A stretch of DNA of 64,000 nt from Coniferiporia sulphurascens (lineage: Eukaryota; Basidiomycota; Agaricomycetes; Hymenochaetales; Hymenochaetaceae): the NCBI GenBank assembly GCA_002794785.1, contig NBBA01000006.1, forward strand, positions 930,001 through 994,000. The letters are read 5' to 3'. This document shows positions 22,071 to 31,451 of the stretch, in pieces; the stretch's first letter is position 1; the number at the start of each line of letters is the position of its first letter. Made by a program: the position numbers and the translations under genes. The notes under the pieces are model-generated. The model was not told where the DNA came from. It did not search any database and saw only the letters and a list, made by a program, of their open reading frames with translations.

Positions 22071-24910
22071 GGAACTGGGCCAAGCACAGTCTAGGCAACC
22101 GACCCACTCCCATCCCATCGCTGAAACGGTGAGATGGCTCCTTCACCCAGATGGACACCGAGAAAGGTGAGCTCTTCCGCACTACTTTCTTCATGCCCCT
22201 GCCACCCCAACAAGCAGCTGAAACGCCGCCACCTCCCCCCCAACCAGCTGCCCCACCCATACTCCTCTCGGAGCTTACGGGGGCACTGACCAACACCTCT
22301 AACTTGTCGGCCCCAGGCCTCTCAGGGATCGGCTACCACCCTCTTAAATGGGTGGTGGACACCTACCCCGAGGAGATCCTCACCCTTTTCAATGACTGTC
22401 TGCACATGGGGCACCACCCCAAGTGTTGGTGGTCAGCAAAAGTGGTAATGCTCTGGAAGCCAAACAAGAAGGACCCTTTCTCACCACGCTTGTACCGGCC
22501 CATCCCCTCGAAGAGACCTTAGGGAAACTCCTCAAAAAGATAATCACTAACTGGCTCCAGTACCTCGCAAACACGAGGGACTGGCTGCCACCCAACCAAT
22601 ATGGGGGACGTCAGGGCCATTTGGTCTACGACGCTGCCCAACACCTTTTACAGATCGCAGAACGCGCCCACTCAGAGGGCCTTGTGTGCTCGGTCCTTGT
22701 GGTCGACATACAGGGCTTCTTCGACTCAGTGCACCCACGGCTCCTCCACCAACAACTGCTGGACCTCGGTTGCACCCCAGACATGGCCAACTGGTGCCTG
22801 TCCTTCATGACGGACCGGCAGGTAGCCGTCACCTTCGACGGCACCACCCTCCCAACCGCCCCAAAACCCGACCTCGGCACTCCCCAGGGATCGCCAGTCT
22901 CCCCCATCCTGTCAATGATATTCACAGGAGTGGTCCTCCGGCGCTTTCACCAAGCCGGCACCACCACCCTAGCATACGTTGATGACCACTTACTTATTTG
23001 CATAGGACTTTCAGTAGCATCCAACTGCCATAAGCTCGCACACGCCTACCAACAACTCGACACACTTTTCGGCACCATCGGCCTCAACATCGAAGCTGCC
23101 AAGACAGAGTGTCTCCACTTTCACCCCCCTCAGTGACACATCAGCTATAATGGCTGGGACACCGCTGGTGTACAGGTCGACCCCAACACTCTCATCCGCC
23201 CCTCAATCCCACTCAGGTGGCTGGGGATATGGTGGGACCCAGGCCTCTCCTTCAAGCCCCATGTTGAGCAGATGTGCTCCAAGGGGCTCTCCACCCTCAC
23301 CGCACTCCGCATCCTGGGCAACACCCAATGCGGCATATCGGCCCTACTACTCCACCGCCTATACACCTCCTGCATTTGTTCCATCCTGTCATGGGGAGCG
23401 CTGGTATGGTACCATGGCCACTGCCAAAAAACCCTGGTAAACCGCCTCCAGGCTGTGCAAAACACGGCCTGCCGATGGATCTTGGGCATCTTCAAAGGTG
23501 CCTCCCCCCATTCCACTAATTTTCTTTGCTCCGTTCCCCCTCTCTCTTTCTATTTCGAGTATATAAAGACTACCCATTCCCTTCGCCTCTGGCGCACCCC
23601 TCACTCTATTGGCCGTAAACTATTTAAAAACGTAGCTAACAGACCTTTCTCCCTTTCTCTGCAGGTCCGAGCCCCCAGGTTCAACAGGTCCCTGCATACA
23701 CGCATCCCCCATGGACGGACCCACTGGCTTTCACAAAGGGCTGAGTCCGGTTCACCACCCCCATCACCCCAGTTAGCACTGACACCCAGAAATCATTCAT
23801 AATGGCAGCACGCCAACTAGGCTCCACCCCCCATGTCCAGGTCTTCACCGATGGCTCCCACATTGACAATAAGTCGGGCTCAGCCATCTGCGCAATGCTG
23901 GGCAACACCCACCTCCGGTCACGCCAACTGGAGTCCCCCACCTGCGCCACAGCCACGGACACTGAGGAGTTCTCACTCGCCACGGCCCCAGGCTGGGTAG
24001 CATGCCGTCTCCCAGCACAATTGTGTGTCACATCAGATATCTTCTTTCTATCCAATTCGCTGACTGCTCTACACCTTTTCCGAACTTGGGCCGCCGCCCC
24101 TGGCGCCCACCTCCTCCACATTTGGAAAGCGGGTGTGGAGACTCTGCTGGATTCGTACCCCCAGCTCACCATCCACTTCGCATGGTGTCCCAGACACTTG
24201 GACATCCCCGGAAATGAATGGGCTGACACAGAGGCAAAGCTGGCAACTGAGCTCCCCCATCTGACCTTAAACCTTCCACCTCCGCCCTAAAGGAAGTTGC
24301 TGTCCGCACCCTCATGGAACAATGGATGCTCTCACTAGCCCACCCCCTCGCCTCAACTGCCGATAAATACCTGGCAGTCCATGGCCTACCATCACGCCAA
24401 CCTCGAAGGCTTCTCATGCATTCAGTTGACCACCCATGCAGCGAGCTATCTGCAGTTGCACAGGTCCTCTGCTGTGCCGGACCCTATGGGGGTTACTGGC
24501 TGAGTTTTGACTCGGCCTACCACCGCAGGCACAGCCTGATCTCACACTGCAGATGGCACAACCACCCCCCCTGGCCAGCACAGTCGACTGCCCATATCTT
24601 AGGCAGCTGTAGCACCTTCCACTCGTGGATATGACGCATTTGGCCACCTTGGGACCCTCTTCCAGTCCACCACTCAGAGTGGGCTGACGAAAACCACCTC
24701 CTGGTTTTGCACCGCTGGCTTAAGCTAACAGGGCACCTTATCCGACTGTCATTTGCAGCAATGGACCTGGATGGGCACCCCACCAATGAGGATATGGACT
24801 TGGACCTCCTATGGGACCACATGCATCATATGCTCAGACCACAAACCCTGGACTCGGACCCAGCCCTTTTGGAGCTTTCAGGTATGCTCCCTCCCTTCCC
24901 TTCTGATTAA
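22071..24910 (+). pseudogene. ORF2 of E11: RT, RNase H, C-terminus
   Basis: RT boxes VVDIQGFFDSVH, GTPQGSPVSPILS and YVDDHLLICIG are intact. Breaks: a frameshift at about 22500 (RPIPSKRP, shared with E4), a TGA at 23134-23136 in place of Arg, and frameshifts near 23690, 23745 and 24262. A stop at 24632-24634 replaces the Arg in WIRCVWPP, and a short deletion lies near 24740. RNase H has FTDGSHIDNKSG, DTEEFSL, SNSL (Asp lost) and RHLDIPGNEWAD. Confidence 0.8.
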
Positions 24911-25239
24911 CACCTGCCTTTCGAATTCCCCATGATACGTCCTGGCCAGCACTCTCGCCCCCCCTTTCCACTTCTAAGCTTCCTACTTTAACCTGCCCTC
25001 AACTGCCCGGTTTGTTCGTAGCGATATGTATCCCTCCTTCTCTCAGTTTCTCTACTAAATAGGGGCTCTTCACATGTCGGCACCCTTTGGGGAGCAGAGC
25101 CCCTGCCCAGTTTGGTGCGATGCACCATGATGGGTGCCTCCGTTATTATGTAGTTAGGGCCCCCCCTTCGGGGGGGCAGCTTGTAATTAGGTAATACTGC
25201 AGGAATAATAATAAATTTTAAAAAATTTTAAAAAAAAAA
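22071..25239 (+). mobile_element. E11: mosaic LINE copy (B / A / B)
   Basis: The first 67 bp match E10. About 22140-22540 matches subfamily A copy E4 almost exactly, including its frameshift. From about 22550 on it is subfamily B through RNase H and the C-terminus to the 3' UTR and A-tail (25217-25239). Confidence 0.8.
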
Positions 25240-26408
25240 GTTAGCACAGACACCCAGAAGTCATTCATGGCTGCCACACGCCAACTAGGTCACACCCCCC
25301 ACGTACAGGTGTTTACTGATGGCTCCTGCATTGACAATAAGTTGGGATCGGCCATCTGTGCAATGCTTGGCCACACCCGACTCTGGTCCCATCGACTGGA
25401 GTCCCCCACCTGCGCCACAGCCACGGACGCCGAGGAATTTTCCCTCACCACGGCCCCGGGCTGGGTGGCATGCCGCCTCCCGGCACAACTGCGTGTCGCA
25501 TCGGACATCTTCTTTTTGTCCGATTTGCTGACCGCCCTTCACCTTTTCCGCACCTGGGCGGCCACCCCTGGTGCCCACCTCCTCCACATTTGGAAAGCGG
25601 GTGTGGAGACTTTGCTAGACTCATTCCCCCAACTCACCATCCACTTTGTATGGTGCCCCGGACACTTGGACATCCCCGGAAATGAATGGGCTGACAGGGA
25701 AGCAAAGCTGGCAACTGAGCTCCCCCCATCCAATCTTAAATCCTCCACCTCTGCACTAAAAGAAGCTGCCATCTGCACTCTTATGGAACGATGGATGCTG
25801 TCACTAGCCCGTCCCCTAGCCTCGACAGCCGACAAATACTTGGCAGTCCATGGTCTACCCTCACGCCAACCTCGAAAGCTCCTAATGCATTTGGTTGACC
25901 ACCCATGCAATGAGCTAGCTGCAGTTGTGCAGGTCCTCTGTTGTGCCGGTCCCTATGGGGGATACTGGCTGAGCTTTGACTCAGCCTACCGCCGCAGGCA
26001 TGGCCTGATCTCGCATTGCAGGTGGCACAACCACCCCCCCTGGCCCGCACAGTCGACCGCCCACGTCCTCGGCAGCTGCAGTACCTTCCACCTGTGGATA
26101 CAACGTGTGTGGCCACTGCGTGACCCTCTCCCCGTCCACCACTCAGAGTGGGCTGACGAAAACCGCCTCCCGGTTTTGCACCGCTGGTTAAGCTTACAGG
26201 GCATTTGAACCGCCTTTCCGACCACGCCGCAGGCACCATCAGGCTAGCATTTGCCACTATGGACCTAGACGGCCACCCTACCGACAAGGACATGGACCTG
26301 GACCTCCTAAGGGAATACATGTGTTGTATGCTCAGACCCTGAACTCGGGACTCAGACCCAGCCCTATTGGAGCTAGCAGGTACGCTTCCCCCCTTCCCTT
26401 CTGATTAA
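25240..26408 (+). pseudogene. ORF2 fragment of E12: RNase H and C-terminus
   Basis: It is open from the start to about 26205 with FTDGSCIDNKLG, DAEEFSL, SDLL (second Leu for Ser) and GHLDIPGNEWAD. A one-base change near 26200 shifts the frame in the LTGHLNRL region, and a TGA interrupts MLRP. The stop is at 26406-26408. It is too short to act alone. Confidence 0.8.
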
Positions 26409-26719
26409 CACCTGCCTTTCGAATTCCCCATGATACGTCCCGGCCGGCACTCTCGCCCCCCCTTTCCACTTCTAAGCTTCCTGCCTTAACCTGCCCTCAA
26501 CAGCTTGGTTTGTTCATAGCGATATGTATCCCTCCCTCTCTTGTGTTCCTTACTAAATAGGGGCTCTTCACACTTTGGCACCCCTTGGGGAGCAGAGCCC
26601 CTGCCCAGTTTTGTGCAATGTGCAATGACGGGCGCCTCCGTTGTTATGTAGTTAGGGCCCCCCCTTTGGGGGGGCGGCTTGTAATTAGGTAATACTGCAG
26701 GAATAATAATAATAATAAA
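25240..26719 (+). mobile_element. E12: 5'-truncated LINE (subfamily B)
   Basis: It starts at GTTAGCACAGACACCC directly after the A-tail of E11 and runs through RNase H, the C-terminus and the 3' UTR to an (AAT)n tail at 26703-26718. The tandem position fits insertion into the tail of E11. Confidence 0.85.
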
Positions 26720-26983
26720 CATGTGAGTGAACTCGGTGTTCAAGACTCTGATGATGGGGGATGGGGCGAGGTGGAGAGCATCTGGAGACGACACCGGGAG
26801 GCCTGGGTCGATTTGGGCAGGGGTGGGGGTCGTGCTGTGTAGTGCAGCAGCAGTGTTGCCGGCTGCCACCCAGTTGGCAGTGGCCCTGGCGGCCCTGTCG
26901 GCATTGGCGCTGGCTGATGAGGGAGGTGGGAGGGGTGGTCGAGTCGAATGTAGAGCATTCCTGTATCCACTGGGGTTCGACAT
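26720..26983 (-). pseudogene. Inverted ORF1 start of E13
   Basis: Minus-strand reading MSNPSGYRNALHSTRPP to TEFTHM, the same N-terminus as E4 ORF1. It lies upside down relative to the rest of E13, with the 5' UTR at 26984-27041. Confidence 0.85.
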
Positions 26984-27041
26984 GGGGGAGTTTTAGCAGC
27001 CTGCACTAGTCAATGGTGGTGGTTACTGGTCAAGAAGGATG

Positions 27042-29189
27042 GCAGACTGGTGTCTGTCCTTCATGACGGACTGGCAGATCGCCATTGCCTTCAATGGCAC
27101 CACCCTCCCAACAGCCCAGAAACCTGACCTCGGCACCCCCCAAGGGTTGCCAGTCTCCCCAATCCTCTCGACCATATTTGCGGGCGTGGTCCTCCGGAAA
27201 TTTCACCAAACCGGCACCACTGCCCTCACATATGTAGACGACCACCTCCTTGTGTGCATCGGACCCAGCATGGCATCCAACTGCCAGCAATTGTCTAATG
27301 CCTACCATCAACTCAACGCCCATTTCGGTGCCATCGGTCTCAATATCGAAGCAGCCAAAATGGAGTGCCTTCACTTCCACCCACCCTGATGCCGCTCAGC
27401 CGCCTACTCCTACTGGGACACTGCCAGGGTTTGGGTTGCCCCCACCACACTTATCTGACCCTCTATCCCGCTCCACTGGCTGGGAATATGGTGGGACCCT
27501 GCCCTCACCTTCAAGGCCCATGTGGAATGTATGCACTCCAAGGGCCTCTCCACCCTCGCTGCCCTCCGCATTCTCAGCAACACTGAATGTGGCATCTCGG
27601 CCCTCCTTCTCCATCGACTGTACACCACCTGCATCCGCTCCATCCTCATGTGGGGCACCCTGGTCTGGTATCACGGCCAGTGCCAAAAAACCCTAGTAAG
27701 CCATCTGCAGGCTGTACAAAACACAGCATGCAGATGGATTCTTGGTGTCTACAAAGGCACCTCTCCATTTTCTACAAATTTTCTTTGCTCCCTTCCCCCC
27801 CTTTCTTATTATTTTGAATATGCTAAGACTCTCCATTCTCTGCATCTCTGGCGCACCCTGCACTCTGTTGGTAGAAAATGTTATTATAAAACTGTAACTA
27901 ACTGTCCCTTTTCCACTTCTCTGCAGGTCCGGGCTCCTCGGGTTCAACTGGTCCCTGCATACACTCATCCCCCTTGGACGGATCCTCTGGCATTTATGAA
28001 TGGAAGAGTCTCATTTGCCACTCCTATCACTCCAGTCAGCAAGGACACCCAAAAAGAATTCGTGGCTGCTGCATGCTCCCTGAGCACCCTCCCCCACCTC
28101 CAGGTGTTTACCAATGGCTCACACATGGGTTCTCATTCCGGATCGGCCATCTGTGCCATGCAAGGCCTCACCTGCCTCACATCCCACCGGCTAGCCTCCC
28201 CCACTTGCGCAACTGCTATGGATGTGGAGATTTTCTCCCTCACCTCTGCGCCAAGCTGGGCTGCACACCACCTCCAGGAGCTTCTGCCTGTCGCATCTGA
28301 CATCTTCTTTTTGTCTGATTCACTGACAGCACTCCACCTGATCTGCACATGGGTGCCAGTCCCAGGCGCACACCTCCTCCACCAATGGAAGGCAGGGGTC
28401 CAGACTCTACTGGACTCATACCCGGATCTCTCTGTTCATTTCGTCTGGTGCCTGGGCCACTCTGATATACTGGGCAGTGAATGGGTGGACTGTGAGGCGA
28501 AGTTCACCACGAACCTACCCCCATCCTCCCTCACACCCTCCACCTCTGCACTGAAGGAGGCCGCCATCAACACCCTCATGGAGCACTGGTCCCCCTCACT
28601 TGCCTGCCCACTGGCCTTGACAGCCAACAAATACCTCGCTGTCAACAGCACCCCATCATGCCAACCTCGCAAACTGCTCATGCAGTCAGTCAACCACCCC
28701 CACTACAAACTCTCTGCAGTCACCCAGGTCCTCTGCTGTGCTGGTCCCTATGGGGGATACTGGCTGAGCTTTGACTCAGCTTACTGGCACAGGCACAGCT
28801 TGATCTCGCACTGCAGGTGGCACAACCACACCCCCTGGCTGGCTCAGTCGACTGCCCATGTACTGGGCAGGTGTCACACATTCCACCCCTGGATCCGCAA
28901 GGTCTGGCCACCCTGTGACCCACTCCCGACCCACCACACCGAGTGGGCTGATGAAAACCATCTCCAGGTTCTGCGCCGCTGGCTGAAGCTAATGGGGCAA
29001 CTCAACTGCCTTTCCGACCACACCTCCACCACTATCCGGCTGGCTTTCACCGCAATGGAGCTGGAGGGATACCCAACCGATGAAGATATGGACTTGGACC
29101 TCCTTAGGGAACACATGAGTCATATGCTTGGAACCCATTCCCAGGACCCAGACCCGGCTCTCTTGGAGCTTTCAGGTGCACTTCCCCCT
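27042..29189 (+). pseudogene. ORF2 of E13: RT half, RNase H, C-terminus
   Basis: RT boxes GTPQGLPVSP and YVDDHLLVCIG are present; box A is absent because the forward part starts later. A TGA at 27387-27389 and a further break near 27455 interrupt the palm-thumb region. From 27522 the frame is open over 550 codons. RNase H has FTNGSHMG (first catalytic Asp followed by Asn for Gly), DVEIFSL, SDSL and GHSDILGSEWVD, where NEWAD is altered. The open frame continues by chance into E14. Confidence 0.85.
29176..29189 (+). repeat. Left target-site duplication of E14
   Basis: GTGCACTTCCCCCT here and at 30515-30528 after the A-tail of E14. The site is the last few codons of ORF2 of E13. Confidence 0.9.
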
Positions 29190-30202
29190 CGCCTCCCCCA
29201 CCTGCGCAACCGCTATGGACGTGGAGATTTTCTCCCTCACCTCCGCACCAAGCTGGGCTGCACACCATCTCCAGGAGCACCTGCTGGCCGCATCCAACAT
29301 CTTCTTCCTGTTGGACTTGCTGACAGCACTCCACCTGATCCGCACATGGGCACCAGTTCCAGGCATGCATCTCCTCCACCAATGGAAGGCAGGGTCCAGA
29401 CTCCCTTGGACTCATACCCGGATCTCTCCGTTCACTTCGTCTGGTGTCCGGGTCACTCCGACATCCCCGGGAATGAATGGGCAGACCACAAGGCAAAGTT
29501 CGTAATGAACCTACCCCCATCTCCCCTCACACCCTCCACCTCAGCCCTGAAAGAGGTCACCATCAACACCCTTATGGAACAATGGTCCCTCTCGCTTGCC
29601 CACCCCCTCGCCTTGACAGCCAACAAATATCTAGCTGTCCAAGGTGTCCCTTCTCGCTGCCCCTGAAAGCTCATCATGCAGTCGGTTGACCACCCCCACT
29701 GGGAGCTCTCTGCAGTTGCCCAGGTTCTCTGTCGTGCCGGTCCCTACAGGGGTTACTGGCTGAGCTTTGACTCAGCCTACTGACACAGGCATGGCCTGAT
29801 TTCACACTGCCAATGGCACAACCACCCCCCCTGGCCGGCCCAGTCAACCGCACATGTCTTAGGCAGATGCTCCACCTTCCGACCATGGATCCACAAAGTC
29901 TGGCCCCCCATGACCCACTCCCAACCCACCATGCTGAGTGGGCTGATGAAAACTGTCTCCAGGTTCTGCACCACTGGCTTAAGCTGATGGGGCACCTGAA
30001 CCGCCTCTCAGACTGCACCTCTGCCACCATCTGCCTGGTATATGCTGTGATGGAGCAGGAGGGTCACCCGACCAATGAAGATATGGACTTGGACCTCCTC
30101 CGGGAATACATGAGTCATATGCTTGGACCCCGTACCCAGGACCCGGACCCAGCCCTTTTGGAGCTTTCAGGTGCACTTTCCCCCTTTCCCTCTGATCTAT
30201 GA
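29190..30202 (+). pseudogene. ORF2 fragment of E14
   Basis: RNase H lacks its first Asp. DVEIFSL, LDLL (SDSL altered) and GHSDIPGNEWAD remain. A frameshift near 29395, a TGA at 29664-29666, a TGA near 29781 (AYRHRH position) and a one-base loss near 29908 break it. The stop is at 30200-30202. Confidence 0.8.
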
Positions 30203-30514
30203 CTGCCTTTTGGACTCTCCCACGTATGTCCTGGCCAGCGCTCTCGCCCTCCCTTTCCAATTCTAAGCTACCCCCGTTTTCCTGATGTCATCTGTTTGGC
30301 CTGGCTGTAGTTACACGTATTCCTTCCTCCTTCCATATACTTACCAATAGGGGCTCTTCCCACTCTGGCTCCCCTTGGGGAGCAGGGCCCCTGCCCAGTT
30401 TCATGCATTGTGCAATGACGGGTGCCTCTGTTGTTATGTAGTTAGGGCCCCCCCTTTGGGGGGGCAGCTTGTAATTATGTAATACTGCAGGAATAATAAT
30501 TTAAAAAAAAAAAA
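29190..30514 (+). mobile_element. E14: 5'-truncated LINE nested in E13
   Basis: It starts within RNase H (LASPTCATAMD), includes the C-terminus and full 3' UTR, and ends in an A-tail (30501-30514). The 14-bp duplication is perfect, so this is among the younger insertions. Confidence 0.9.
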
Positions 30515-30702
30515 GTGCACTTCCCCCTTTTCCTCTGGTCTATGACTGCCTTTCGGACTCCCCCCGCACACATCCCGGCCAGCGCTCTCGCCCTCCCTTT
30601 CCAATTCTAAGCTACCCCTTTTTACCTGATGTCGTCTGTTTGGCTTAGCCATAGTTATATGTATTCCTCCCTCTTTCTTGGTCTTGTACTAATAGGGGCC
30701 CA

Positions 30703-30925
30703 TCAGGAAAAGCCCAAATGCTATATAGTGTGGCAGGATAACTATATAGCACTATATAGCATTAAATAGGACTATTTTGTAGCTTTTGAGATAATATAGC
30801 ATATATAGTACTGTATAGCACTACATATTGGCCAATAATGCTATATAGCAGTATATAGTACTATATACTGCTCAAGTAGTACTATATAGAAGTACATAGC
30901 ACTATATTACCTTCTGATAAGTATT
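30703..30925. repeat. AT-rich TATATAGCAC-type repeat
   Basis: Irregular units of TATATAGCACTATATAG and close variants occur about a dozen times. The tract begins exactly where E13 is cut off. I saw no gene here or in the following 500 bp (30926-31451), which holds only short uninformative frames. Confidence 0.7.
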
Positions 30926-31451
30926 ATGGCTATTTTTGAGTATTTTGAGTATTTCAGATTATTTGAACTATTTTTTCAGTCCCAAATCCTCAAAGGATTG
31001 GAGTAGAAGCTGGATTTGTCACACCCTCCTTTCGAGGCCATGCCAAAAGGTGTGCTCGACTGTGATGTACAAGCTGACCGATGGTACCCCACCTCTTTTC
31101 ACTTCAGTAATAATATCTCATCTTGCCCATTATTTCCATACCATTCAAGTTAAGGAAAAGCAGTATAATATCACAATGAGATAAGTAATTACATGACAGA
31201 ATCTGAGCGCATGTAGTAAAAGTGGGAGGATGGAGATAAAGAGACGGGAGGCGTACTTCAAGGCGAGGAGACAGTTTGAGATAGAAAGATAAAAGTACGA
31301 AACAGAACGGACATAGCTGCCAGGACAGCACAGCAGAAACACATGGACTTAAGGAGAGAAAGCAGAGGGGCTCGTCATGCATGTAGTTAGAGTAGAGACG
31401 ACGCAAATTTGAGTGATGGTAGTTGAAAAGGACTTGCGTGTCTGATATCGA

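Larger units (their letters stand above)
26720..30702 (+). mobile_element. E13: LINE (subfamily A) with inverted 5' segment, carrying E14
   Basis: The left end (26720-27041) is the 5' 322 bp of the LINE in reverse, ending exactly at the 5' tip. It is joined to RT in forward orientation at 27042. The copy then runs through RNase H and the C-terminus, is interrupted by E14 (29190-30514), and resumes at 30515-30702. It breaks off in the 3' UTR at AATAGGGGCC, so its terminal stem-loop and tail are lost. Confidence 0.85.
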
